This document shows, piece by piece, positions 50,701-62,806 of a DNA stretch of 64,000 nt (its first letter is position 1; the number at the start of each line of letters is the position of its first letter). Source of the stretch: Sarcocystis neurona (lineage: Eukaryota > Apicomplexa > Conoidasida > Eucoccidiorida > Sarcocystidae); assembly GCA_000727475.1 (NCBI GenBank), contig KL647294.1, forward strand, positions 515,758 through 579,757, written 5' to 3'. The notes under the pieces were generated by a model. That model ran no database searches. It was not told the origin of the DNA and saw nothing but the letters and a program-made list of their open reading frames with translations. Made by a program: the position numbers and the translations under genes.

Positions 50701-52309
50701 TCAAGACCACAGGACTGTTCACCTGCCAAACGACGGTTGTCCACGTGACGCCCTCCGACGGCCTCTTCGCACGCGTAGGCATGCGTCGACGGTGGTCGAC
50801 CTGCCCCTTCTTCAACAATGCGGTGCATGCCTTCGAAGTACTTTTCAGCGCCTTTTCGCTTTTGTTGGAATTTTTGCTCGTAAACTTGTGAAGCACACAC
50901 AAGTCGCCCGCACTACATGTCTCAGTAACTAATCGATCTATAAGCTTCACAGACAGAAGTTCTGCCAGTGTAGCGGATTTGTAGCTGGGAACCAGTTCAC
51001 GTCCGCAGCTGCGCACTGCCGTGGTTTCTTGGACGACATCTCTTGTCCACCTCCTCTGAAGGCGCGCACAAATGTCTGTACGTCTTTACCACTTGATTAA
51101 TGTTTCCGCATATATGTGTACATATGTTCTTACGTGTCTTCCTTGGCTATTCGTCCCGATCTCCACATGAATGCACCTCAAACTGAAGAGTGCAGTTTTC
51201 TTGATCCTCAAGTACATCTGTGGAAACGTTCGTGTCTGTCAGCAATTGACACTGCCGGAAAAGGACCAATGCGACATGTCTTAGATAAGCCGTACAGTGT
51301 CAAGGATACTGATAAACATCCGAATCGACGGAATGTAATGAATGCCTGCTGCGCTCGCAAACGCTGCAGATGAACCCTCACCGGAACGAAACTGGTTTCG
51401 AAGGAACTACTACGTAGACAGTGCCGCCTCAGCAGTGTTTTTTCGTGCACACGACCGAATTCGCCTTCTGCGGACAATTCCCTCCCTCACTGGCGTGAAG
51501 CGTCGTTACCGCGTTTCTCCTTTTCCTCTTCCTTGGTCACTCGTCTTTCTCTGCGCTTTCAGCGTCGAAAAGAATGGTGTATCAGAACGAACCACCCCAG
51601 TTTGTGTTGAGCCACTGCGTACCCCTGCACCATACACACGATGTATTGTGTCTTGTGTCTGGATCCGATTGTGCGTGGACGTGATTTGTACGTAGCACTA
51701 TCACACATGGTCGGTCAGTCAATGCGTGATACCGCTCCGTAGCATGCAGCATTACTTGTGTGACGTATATTCCTGTAGTTGTGCGTGTATGCATGCTCAC
51801 CAACGGGCGCGAGCCCGTGGGCTGATAGAGAACCACGCTTGCGCGTAGTGCCAGTGGTCGAAAATGTAAAAATCACATGTGTGCGCACTTGTACTTTTGT
51901 ACCACACTATACGTACGACAGTGGAGGACCTGGCTCACTCTCAAGCGGGCACACATTGCTAATCTATTCAAGCGAGCTTATATGCGTAACGTAGTCCCCA
52001 CCCACACATTTCAAGCTGACGAAACCCATGCGGGTACGTGGTATGCAAAAAGAATTCTTGTCCTATTGTGCGCATGTGTTTGCGGATCTTCGGCTGGGGT
52101 GCATGCCATGCCCCTTTTCCATTCAACGTATTCCTTCATGCACCCGGGGCTGCACTCGCCTTTCTTCTCCATCCCGTTATATTTATGTGTTGGCAACGTG
52201 CCCTTTTCCGTACTGTCATAAAGTATATTGCAGTTCTGTGTGCGCGAGGGGAGCCGCCTGATGCGTCGGTAGGGTCGTGCAGGGTACTTTTATCAGAGAG
52301 CCTTTCAAA
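47739..52309. other. No firm gene; one exact 85-base tandem duplication
   Basis: About 4.6 kb of repeat-poor sequence. Frames overlap on both strands at 50594-51016 (minus, 140 codons) and 50493-50891 (plus, 132 codons), and which strand codes, if either, cannot be decided. A run of C occurs at 50562-50571. Confidence 0.5.
48580..48749. repeat. Exact 85-base tandem duplication
   Basis: GGACGAATATGCCACAGCCA begins at 48581 and again at 48666, and the full 85-base unit is identical in both copies. It is likely a recent event or an assembly artefact. Confidence 0.95.
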
Positions 52310-52888
52310 ATGGTGAAGTTTTCGGAGGCGAAGAAACGTGACCTGATTGATCTTCTCAACGCAGCCAGCAACTCCAAGGAGCGCAACAGAATCGTCAAGC
52401 AGCTTAAAAAGTTTGATCCCTGTCCACGCAGAGAGCTCGACGACAATTTTGATGCAAAAGATTGCACCTGCAAGAAGTACAATCAAACACAATACTACAT
52501 GTAAGTGACAAGCGAAGGTGCCAACTGTTGTTGTAAGATATTTTAAACACGAAACTCACGCTGACGCTTTGTTTGCGTCGGGAGTAGTGGTGCCTGGGAC
52601 CTTACCTTTTGTTTCAGTCGTCGGCGACCTCGTGCAGAGCTCATGTATGACTGCGTTGACGAGCAGACTTGGTCTTTCTGTAAAACAGGTGACTTTAAGA
52701 GCTACACCAAAGTTGTACTCAGACACGGCCGAGAGACGCGATTTGAGATGATTGGGGATATTCGTTTCCGTGCGAAAGGTGCACTTGACGTGATTTTCAT
52801 GCGGAGCACGGCGCAGCTAGGAAAGCGGCCAAGCTCTCGAAAGAAGAATCCACTGAAGGACCTAGCGAATGTACACAACACTCTCTGA
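52310..52888 (+). CDS. Unidentified small two-exon protein (153 residues)
   Basis: Exon 1 is 52310-52500, exon 2 is 52618-52888 (TGA). ATG 52310 has the context TTCAAAATGG, close to the coccidian start consensus. The donor ACAT|GTAAGT and acceptor TTTGTTTCAG|TCG are both strong and phase 2 joins in frame. The protein begins MVKFSEAKKRDLIDLL, is basic and rich in charged residues, has a CTCKKYNQTQYY segment and a C-terminal half with RFEMIGDIRFRAKGALDV. No signal peptide or membrane segment is visible. I do not recognise the family. The exon structure is well supported; the function is unknown. Confidence 0.65.
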
Positions 52889-55800
52889 GAGGTGTGATAG
52901 CACACATACTCAGCGGCCGCTATCCTCTGGTGTATGAAACTCTTCGCGGAAGAACAGCCACTGGTCGACCTCACTACACATACGTGTGCGTCAAGACAGT
53001 GAGGAGCACTGGTCGCAGAGGAAGTTTCTGGGGATTCACTATCCATTTTCACCGTAGACATTCGTTCTCGTGAAACGTGTTCTGCGCAGCACTATACGTA
53101 AAACGCCTACGAAGAGATGCGCTGGTACTACGCAGGAAGGTTGCAGGTGAGCGCAGTTTGACATGTGGTAGCTGAGAACATGCCCTTCCAGTTGAGGGAT
53201 TCACGTGGCTCTCCGGACAATCGCCTGTTTACAAGTGGTCTCAAACTGGTGCGGCAAAGTATTCACGGATTCAACGGTGGGCCCCGCCTAGAGAAGCTAT
53301 AACCATAATTTCGGGTGTTACGACTTGTAGCGCCGAAAGTGCGTTCCGCAGAAGTGTAGCGCCGAAAGTGCGTTCCGCAGAATAAGGACAACATCTAACG
53401 TGCACCAAAGCGACAAGTGTGTTTGCGGTCTGTATGCATGTGTGGGAATACAGTCGCTTTTTGCATTTCCATGAATTAGGGCTTGGCTCGCTATTTTTGC
53501 TGATCTTGCGAACACATGAAGACAGTGCTTTTGTCGTCCTCACGATCGTAGGCCGTCGCGTAGATATCTCTTGTTTCGAGTAAGAATTCACGTGAAGTGG
53601 AGAAATTAAGGTGCCGCTGTTGGAGAGGTGAGGGGCACAAGCCACATTTTTCGGAAGACGTGTAGTAGTCGCCGTTATTATTGAGCGGGTAGCGGTCGCA
53701 AAACGAAGAAGGTAAGGAGCGTCCGTGGAAAACGTAGGTGTAGAACACATATAAAGAGACGCCGTCTGTCCGTGGAAGCGCTCTTTTCTTCTTCCGCGTG
53801 GACACAGCTTTACCGAACACCCGCGCGTTCGTCCGTATGTGCGTGGGGATCTGCAAACGAACCGCGAAGTCAGACAGTGAAGAGGTAGATGCTACGGCCG
53901 TCTCCCATTTAGTCATACGCATATTCACATGTAGGGGAGTCAAGCTATACAGTGGCGGATTACTACGGTCGGCGCTTTTTCGTACGTGAACCCGTAGGTG
54001 TCTACGGGTTTTATGCCTGTGTGCGACCTGGAACCTATTTCCTGCTAGTGTGTTATACACCGGTTTTCCTGTGCAGGTGCTGGCGCTGTGATAAACCGAA
54101 AACCAGCAACGTCAAGGTGATGTGGAATAGTCCAAAGGGTAGGCGCCCTGCTGCTTTTAATTGTCCGTACTTGGGCTGTACAGTTGTCTGCTCTACGAGA
54201 TGGCGTAAAGGTTAATTAGCACCAAAGAACACACAAATTGTTGCGGGCAGCTGCAACGGACGCAGATGTCGCTGTGTGAGGGATCACATAGGTATGTATA
54301 TATATATATGTAGTAAAATAGTGCATCTACATAAACTTACAGATGAATACTTTCCTCTGAACGGGCAGAAGCGTTTCTGCCCGGGTGCGTTATGCCTATG
54401 AAATGTCGTATGCGGTTCTTACTTTACATGTGAGCGAGCGCACATCGTTCGAATACCGTGCAGCTCATGCCTAAGCATTTTCTATGATGCGTACCCAGCT
54501 CCTCTGATGTACGTCCACGAATGTGTTTGTCCCTCTTACCATGCTCCACATCTTCATGAGAGTCCCACGTCACGAAAACATCTTTTCTGCGGGAGGGGAT
54601 AGCAGTAGCGGAAGGCGTGCTTTGATTCGTAGGTGGCGTAGGTAAGCTCTCACTGTGACGCGCGCGTGTGTGTCAGTTGTCCGGCGCGCTGCCTCATTCC
54701 ACCACGTGAATAGTCTAGCTTTTCAATTTGTGCACAAAAAGAATATACTTTTGGTATGGGAGCGGCCAATGGCAGTCCTCCCCCTCCAGATGTGTGGCGT
54801 TCTCGCGTCTGTAGAGATATGGCGGTGCACTCCTGGTTGGTGAAGCACGGCAGGATAAAGCAGCTCTTCGACTCACACACGGGTTTGGAGATGAGTGCTG
54901 CGAAAGGTGTGACTTAAACGAAGGCTTTCAGAAGTACTTCTGGGCGCTTGTCGAAGAATGGCTTTTTCAGTTACTCGAATTGGTTTCGTACTGTGGCAAC
55001 TCGTGTATCCCAGGGCTCAAAGTTATATGCAACACGTGCTACTTCGCCTTGCACGCGCACATCGATCTCTTGAGAGCGCGGAAAGACAACGCCCAGTACT
55101 ACGGCTTCTTCAAAAAGGCGTGACGAACCGAGGCGGTCGCAAAAGACAACCGACGGTGGAGCTCCCCAAGAGTGTAAAAACAGAGTGGTAAACGGAAGCT
55201 CCACTATATGCCGGCTAGTTTGTAGACACTCGTCAAGCGTGTGTACTCCGCGATGTGATACAATATATATATATATATGTATACATATATATATATATAT
55301 ATACGTACGCAGGTGTGCTCTGCGGTGTGACACATAATACATATATATATGTATATATATATATATATGCGTACGCATGTATACCCCAGAACACATGTAC
55401 ACGCTGCTCAATAGTACTTTGTAGAACTTTCCACCTGAGTACATGACATGATGTAAATCTGCGGCAGTCCACTTATTCGCGCATGCGTGGGACTTCGTCC
55501 AAGTTTATCTGAAAGACTACCCAGCAGGACGCATCCGGACAACGTCTTCGCACGTGAACACGCGAAGCCTTGACTGGCCACAAAAGCGGGGCGTTCCTCG
55601 TTTGCCATTTTTGGTGGCGCCGCGGAAGTCTGCAGGCAGAGGACACATCACTGGAGGTCGCTAGTGTGAGCACTTTCCTCCTCATGATTTCTAGTGGTAT
55701 GACCTCGAGCCACCTCTTGTGAGTAGTTTGTGTTTTGATGTGTGCGTCCAATGCAGTCGCCAGCCACGAGAAGCGGTTGACCTACAGAATGCGCTATCAG

Positions 55801-57320
55801 TGTTAGAAAACCAGTAATTGAAACAACGACCATGTGATGATGCGTTTGTTTTTTGAAGTCATCCGTTCCTGAACTTGCTCTGGATGCCTCCCCTGATATA
55901 GCTCTGCATGACGAAAAAAACCTTAAACTGTCTGCCAAATACTAGTGCTAAAGTACGGTTTGCTCAGCTTGAAGGGCCGTGGTTCTCAGATTTTGTGGCC
56001 GATCTATTATTCAATCGTCTCCCCGCCCCCTCCCACCGCTACGCACTTCCCTGTGGACTGCGTGAGAAGTACAACGAGTCTGTCCCATTTAGAGTAATAT
56101 TTTTACGTGTACGGCGAAAACTCGAAATTAAGCTGTAGTAGTCGTAGTGCGAATTCGTCGCTGTCTCAGGAGGGCTTAACCTCCCTTGCACATAGCTCGG
56201 TACGTTCTGGGAGGAACACCCTTCTACCAAAAATTCGTACGACACCACCTCAAATAGGAGGCGACACTCGTACTCCTGTGGACCGGGCAGTCAGCCACGT
56301 ACGTTCGACGCAACTCGTAGGAACGCCTACACCTGCAGGCTACGCTGGAATTCTATTTGCGCAGTACCTGACATGATAGACTATCTCCGGCATGCTGCAC
56401 CGTTGCGCGAAGCACCTGGGGACAGCAGAGTTGCGCAAGTACGCAAGACCACCTCATCCGGGTTACCGGGACTCATTTCTGAGCAGTCGTCTGGCGACCA
56501 CCACATGTCTATTTCCTATCAGCTGCAATCGTCCACCGCGCACGGAGCAAACGCGGAGCATGTGCGTTCCTGCTGTACAGAGTAGGAGACGGTCGTGTGC
56601 TGCATGTCAGAGGAGGCGAATATTCGTGCTCGCGACACCGTACGGAACCGCGCAAAAACATACGGACCGTGTGGCACTCACTACTTGAGTGGCATTACTC
56701 TGCGACGTGTCGTGACTTACAGATTCGAAATCTGACAGTCAGTCATCTATTCTGCTGTAGACTGTATCCCCTTACACATCAAGGTACTCTCTTCTGCATG
56801 AACATGACAGTATCATACGGTTTTATAAAGTGGTAACCACAGAAACACCCACTTCTGTGTGGATGCACTTCGCAACCATAAGCTAACGGCAGTCTGCTCG
56901 GCAACGGAAAGCACTGATGATACCCTTCAGGTGTGCGCAGCCGTACGTGAGACCTTTACAGAGGTGAGTGTTTCCCTGAGATATACCTCTCTTAATCATT
57001 TGTTTTTTAGCACGATGAACGAGGAGTACCGGGAGTGTCAGCACCAGTGATCGATGTTTTTTTGAGTACTTTTTCCATCACATCGAGCAGAAGGAAACAT
57101 ACGCAGTAGTGACGGCACTCGAGTACCTCTTCCTACACCCATGCAACGGTCGTCTGCTGCTAAATAAGCGTCTTCGCGAAGGAGGGATCGGAAAACAAAG
57201 AATTACACATCGCAAGCGACTCAACGAAAAAAGGTACTGGAGAAGTGAAGACGGCCGATGAAAAAGCATCGTCCACTTTTCTCCAGTAGCACTTGACTCG
57301 TCCACGAGCCACTCCAGACA
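52889..57320. other. No firm gene between two convergent genes
   Basis: Repeat-poor, with a 29-base tandem pair at 53326-53383, a hairpin at 54362-54383 and TA tracts at 54297-54310 and 55262-55370. An open frame at 54971-55190 on the minus strand (GVVFPRSQEIDVRVQGEVAR inside) and a minus-strand acceptor near 55905 may belong to a gene I cannot assemble. Confidence 0.45.
55262..55370. repeat. TA microsatellite cluster
   Basis: Three TA blocks separated by short CGTACGC/ACACATA spacers. The similar spacers suggest local duplication. Confidence 0.85.
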
Positions 57321-59374
57321 TCACAAATACTCTTTTTTGTCAGAATGAAGGTAACTGCCTCCGGTTTGCTGCACCATCGCATCAATCACATCTCCATCTT
57401 CGATCCCCATGTCGAGGGGAGTTTTCTCTGGCTTTACTCGCTCGCCATCAAAGAGAAAACGGACAGCATCCATGTGCTGCCCCAGCCGATTGCAGTATGC
57501 CTGCATCAGCTTCTCCAGCTTCGTCTTCTTCTTAATTTTGAAGTACACCTCGCTGCCGTCCTGCCGGAGAGAAAACGGCGAGGGGCACACCAACGACAGC
57601 GACAAGTGCAAGACAAAGGAAATACAGAGGCCTCCTGCGGATTGATTTCCAGAGAAACAGACCAAGTCAACGACTCTAATTCCAAGAGCACAACGTATGA
57701 AATAAATGTACTATTACAGCTGCTGACCCTAATGCTTGTATTTTACTACTATTACTATTAATTCTTCTACCGCCAGTACTCATTAATACTACCAGAAACC
57801 ACTAATAACATCCGCCTAAGAGTATGAGGAGGCTGCAGTCTCTGGGATTAACGATGTTCTCTGAAAGTTAAGGCAGACGTGCTAGCATATGCAACAGTCA
57901 CAAGTCTGCTTACCGCATAGGCTTGAACAGACACGGGACACCACGAACGTATTCTGGTCCCGTTGGATTTACTAGAATGACCTAACAAGTTCCGCGCTCA
58001 TAATCTACGCGCGGATCCACGTACGTGGTCGGTTGTCTCAGCGCTTTCCCCCCTCGTCTCGCGATGCCGCAGGACGGCGACTGAATGCTTCAAAACACTC
58101 CGCGGGCAGTTATCGCCATACAAAATACGTTACGGTGGTGCTCATGTTAAACCGTGTTACTGTCTGTCTCTGGCTCTTCCGTGTGCAACGCGCAACAAGT
58201 AATATCACTTCTAGTCTTACGCAGGATGAATACAGCCCGTGCGTGTGCTACACCTGTGTGAATGTACACGTAACTGTCTACCTCAACGAATGCGGCGCAA
58301 CTTCGTACGCGGCTACGCTGCTGCGGAAGTGGTTCGCTCGAGAATTGTGAAGAGCTGTGAAGCCGCATAAACAATTTTTCAAGGGTGGTGCAGTGCTGAA
58401 GGGCTGAAAGTAAAGCACCTGAATTCAGCTAAGTGTAGAGACAAGGCGGCACATTTCTACGCAGCGTGCCCGTGAACAAGATGCAATACACAGGAACTAC
58501 GCTTCGCCGTTCGTCGCTCCGCTTGCGTGCACCACAGGAAGCACGCAACTGGGCACCAGAAAAGTCTTGTCTTCTACGTGCTCGCGTACGTCTACCAGGG
58601 CAGGCCACAGGGTGCGGAAGGCTTTCAAATTGACACAGCTAGACAGGGCGAAGCTGAGAAACAGAAATCTCCGACTGTTGCTAGATCCGCATCGGAAATA
58701 GAAGCTGACACGCAGCATGTTGCATCTCTACGCAAATTTATTGGCAGTGCGCCCACCATCCACGTCGCCACTGATAAAACAGCTCCAGTCGACAAGACGC
58801 ACTATCTGCGTACACACGAACTACGCTACGCCACTTCCCTACGTGGCTCCGCTTACTCGCACCAAGGAAAGCGCTCGGTCAACAGGAATGCCTCATCTTT
58901 TGAGAGCTCGCATACAATTATCCGGCACACGTCAGACCACACGGAAGGCTTCCAGATTGTCACAGCTACAGAGCTGCTCAACTCGCGTCGGTAATTGACA
59001 TTCTACAAAATACACGCTGCATCCTACCGCGAGACCACCCACAGCGCGCTCACCATTCAGTTCGTCAGCGAAGAAAGAGTTTCACTGGTAAAAGCAGTGA
59101 CATCATAAACGCTGTACCACATCTACGCGGCGGAAGCTCTCATCCGCCTGGTGCTCAGTGTTCGTCTACGCGTGCTCCCCAAAAATCCCTATATGGAACT
59201 GCGCGCCCCCCAAGAATGAAGCTCTTCGGAGGCATAAAAAAGTGCACTTAGCGCCACTTAGACCGCATGCTTACTATTTACGCAAGGAATACGAGAAACG
59301 ATGCCTACCGGTGAACGGACTTTGAGCTGCATGTGCTCCTTTTCCCCCGCGTCGTCCTTCTTGTCGTCCGACAT
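57321..59374 (-). CDS. SUMO: SUMO (small ubiquitin-like modifier) precursor
   Basis: Exon 1 is 59374-59309 (MSDDKKDDAGEKEHMQLKV, then RSP) and exon 2 is 57560-57321. The donor CCG|GTAGGC and acceptor CTCCGGCAG|GAC join in phase 0 to give 101 residues. FKIKKKTKLEKLMQAYC, FLFDGERVKPEKTPLDMGIE and DGDVIDAMVQQTGG are the standard SUMO beta-grasp motifs. The di-glycine is at residues 89-90 and is followed by an 11-residue tail (SYLHSDKKEYL) that a SENP/ULP protease must remove before E1 activation. The short N-terminal tail is Asp/Lys-rich as in other apicomplexans; I see no clear psi-K-x-E site in it. The single intron is about 1.75 kb. Confidence 0.97.
57561..59308 (-). other. SUMO intron
   Basis: The 1.75 kb intron is unusually large for so small a gene. 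It contains an open frame on the plus strand (58527-58994) and overlapping minus-strand frames at 58497-58718, with a short diverged direct repeat (CGGAAGGCTTTCAAATTGAC near 58615, CGGAAGGCTTCCAGATTGTC near 58941). I do not call a gene there. Confidence 0.7.
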
Positions 59375-60324
59375 TATGAGCGCAGCCACACAGAGATCAG
59401 TTCGTTAGGAAAAGCTGGCGCAAAAGGAGAAGAATTGTAAGTATGATACGGTAACTTAGGGACGCACTTTTCCAGTGAGGAAGAACTCAGTATTTGACGA
59501 TTGTCTTGCTTCGCTTCGCATGGCAGCCGCCGACTCTGCCGGATGATTCCAGCTAGTGAAACAACAGGGGTGGAACACAGAGTGCAAAAGTACGTAGTAC
59601 GAATAAATTTGAAACACAATTAGGCCGACTCGTAACAAAGGGAAAAGCGCTATTGGAACGTGTCGAACGCTTGAAATCTTGACCTACCCGTGGCGTGTGA
59701 CCCTTTGGAACGCCCTCCCCATGCGTGCTACGTACTGCGGCTGCATGATGCCGGCCGCACAAACCGGCTCACGTCTTCGCAGTGCTTGTTCTGGAGTAAG
59801 CACTGCCTCGAGCTGACCTCCCCCGATTCTTGCGTAAAGGCGCCCAACATGTGTAGTCAGATTACAAATTGAGGTTATCACACGTAGCCTATTCTTCTGT
59901 ACAAGTTACACTAACGAAAAAGCAGCACAAGCGACTGGCGTGGGCAGCCGAAAGGGAGGGTTACCCTGCTCAAGCTTACAACGAAACGGACCCGCCGATC
60001 ATAAGTGGAGTGTTTTCGCCCCTGACCTGTAAACAAGATACACCTCAACCGACGTCCCGGGAGCTCTCCTCCCGAATAAGTGTAGTCTTCTACACTGGTG
60101 AGGATTTACCACTGAAGGGATACACCAGTGGTTATTTTCGGGATCTTGGAGACAACGCTAGTGAATGTGCCGCTCTATCTCGCTAAATGGGACCAAGGGC
60201 GATGAGTCATCTTCTTCCCGACCATGAAGTTTAATTGTGTACGCAAAAGGGTACGATGTGTGAGGGGCAGGGCACACTGTTCAGAAAGTAACCGGGCCAC
60301 ACGGCAAAGCTGATGCGGGGAACT

Positions 60325-60516
60325 CTCCTAGTCGCCGCCCGTAGGAATCGAGCGGGATGATGAAGAGAGTCTGCGTTGATTCGACTAACGTTACGGCAAA
60401 TACGCTACGGGATTAGGGGTCTCCTAATTGCAGCCCGTAGGAATCGAGCGGGATGATGAACAGCCTCTGTGGTCATTCGACTCACGTTACGGCAAATATG
60501 CTACGGGAAGAGGAGT
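60325..60516. repeat. Two diverged 96-base tandem copies with internal inverted arms
   Basis: GCCCGTAGGAATCGAGCGGG occurs at about 60336 and again 96 bases later. Each copy ends with TTACGGCAAATA(C/T)GCTACGGG, so CCCGTAG and CTACGGG form inverted arms around about 60 bases. The centre differs between copies. Confidence 0.9.
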
Positions 60517-62234
60517 GTAGATTCTGCAGGTCTGGCTCCGGTTCACCTCGTTGCTTGGTGTGGTGAAACGCTTCAGCTGCGTCTGGTGCTGATGGGCCTC
60601 CTCGCATTGATGTGCCATCGATGCAATGGTCATGTGTCCTAACGGATTCCTCCCTAAAAAGTCGTGAGGGCAAACACACACGGCGTAGCACTGAGAATAA
60701 CTTCCCTCCACTGCCATCACTAGGACTTACCAGAGAAACAGATTGTTTGTGTAGATCGCCTGGTGTGCGGGCATCGAGGATGAAGCGGTGCTTGGATTGT
60801 GCACCACCAATTAGTGTGACGCTGGGCAATTGCGCGACTCCCCTTTTCTATTCAAAGGACTGCACTGCTTAGCACATGCAGTCCAAAATGCAGCATGTGA
60901 AAAGTAAAAACGTACTCAAAAATACTATTGCACACGCCGACACGGAATCACCGGAGGCGTCGGTCGCAAGGTGCACGTCTCTTTGTCAGACTCGCAGTCG
61001 CCACGTGGGCCTTATGTATCCTGTCAACGCGAGACCCGTGGGGTGGTACAAACTGGAGATTCTGGATCACCTCTCGATGTCTCGAAGAGTACGCTTTTGT
61101 GTAGGGACCACTTAACTTGGTGCGCGCCAGCTGCAAGTAGTTGCGTTAACAGGGTCCGTTTGTGTTCGCTGAAAGCGGCCAGTCCGCTACTCCACTATGC
61201 ACTTGACTCCTAGCTTCCTTTCTGCCACTGAAGAACTGGCGTAGTAGGGGGCGTGCTTATTCAACTTCGCTCGCTGGGTGAAGTGTACTCGTGGGGAAGC
61301 GCTAGCAAAGAATACTTCTATATAGACAAGACTGCAGTTTGGATACTGAAGAGGCTTCGACGCAGGTGTGAAGAGAAAAGGACGACACGCCTGCGCCAGC
61401 CACTGTGGTGGTGGTTGGACCGAAGGAATCCAGGCGGTGTCTGGTAAATCTGAATGAAGCGCCCATCACCACCCACAAGTCTGGAGGGTGAAATCTATGA
61501 GCCGTACATCTTGAGATAAAAATGTAGTCTCACTTTCCATGACTCTCTGTAGTAGGCATGTCCGCAGGCCTGTATTTATTGTTGTTGTAAATACACGTGT
61601 GTTACCAGTTTCAGACGGCTCACGGCGGCAGTGGTATGGCTTTACCTTGCAACGTCGTAGCAACATCCACCATTCACCGATCAACGGACGACGCACCCCC
61701 GAATGCGTGGCCGTTGATGTGTGCCAGATTCCTGCTTGTAGCTGCGACGTAAAGCAGATATTACACTCCTCTGCTGAGTCCTCTTCGAACATCGACGTAC
61801 TCCATGGACAATGATAAGGACGAGCACCTGCGTGCTCACTGAGTACGCTGGTGCCGAATCGACAAGGAAGAAATTCGCGGGATACTGAAGAGAACATTTT
61901 CTGAAGCATTGCGCTTCTCAAAGCTGGGCTGCACCAAATGGGCATAATCATGGCAAACTACGTGCATACTCATGTGCCAGGAGGACTCATGGCTACCCAA
62001 CGCTACGTGTACCATTCCGCTCTGTTGAGCGCCAGAGATTCAACAGCAGCAGACACATGATGCAGAACATCTCCCAAACACATCTGTTGACAATGCTGCA
62101 TGTGCCTTTGTTGATGTTGTCTATCCAGGAGACACTGACTTTCCTCTAGTGGTTGAAGCGAGAAACGGTGAGTCCTCGCACGGTGGACACTTACGCAGCA
62201 GCGACGATTATACTGCACTGATACACTTGTGTAG

Positions 62235-62806
62235 AAGCTGCACGTTGCTGGGGTGATCGCCCCTCGCTACCACCCGCTTTCTTCATTAAGAGTGTTGAGA
62301 CGCACCACTCGCGCTGTGCTTGGAAACAGATTAAGCACCTGTCGAAAAAGAATCTGGTGTACAAGTATTTGCAACCACAATTCACATACGCACCCAAGTG
62401 CCCTGTTGGCAGAAGCAGGAAACGCGGCTGCATATACGTGATGCTGTTCTCCGGTCCCAAGGAGGCCGTTTTTCATGAGAAGACAACTTTTATCTATCAA
62501 GTGTGGCATGCGACGCCTGAGAAGAGGCCGGAATTGTCCCTCTGGGAAACTAAACGCCACGTATGCATTGTACAACATATGCTAAGTGCGCTTAGACACT
62601 GGGATTCTCGGTTCAGCTGGTATTTCGGCTGTGCTATGACGTTGCCAATCTGCCGGATACCGGCACCACAACATCAACGTCCTTGCTACGGTAGATTCCA
62701 AGAGTGTTGTTTATTCTACACTGTGCGTGACCTCGCAACCGGTGGACTCCCCCGTCAGTGCGTGCCAACTTGCACGCAATCCACTGACATGCCTTTACGC
62801 GTGTAG
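62235..62806 (+). CDS. Candidate coding exon(s), unidentified
   Basis: A frame stays open for 191 codons after an acceptor-like TTGTGTAG at 62234 to TAG at 62806. The protein is rich in Lys, Arg, aromatic residues and Trp, for example AWKQIKHLSKKNLVYKYLQP and IYVMLFSGPKEAVFHEKTTF, which looks more like an ordered protein than random translation. A possible donor CGCCAC|GTATGC at about 62560 would end the exon early. No family is recognised, and an ORF of this length could still arise by chance in a region this size. Confidence 0.25.

Noticed and set aside
60500..60850. Minus-strand two-exon model joined at CTG|GTAAGT
   Set aside because: The implied intron is only about 42 bases, far shorter than the others here, and the second exon overlaps the 96-base repeat.
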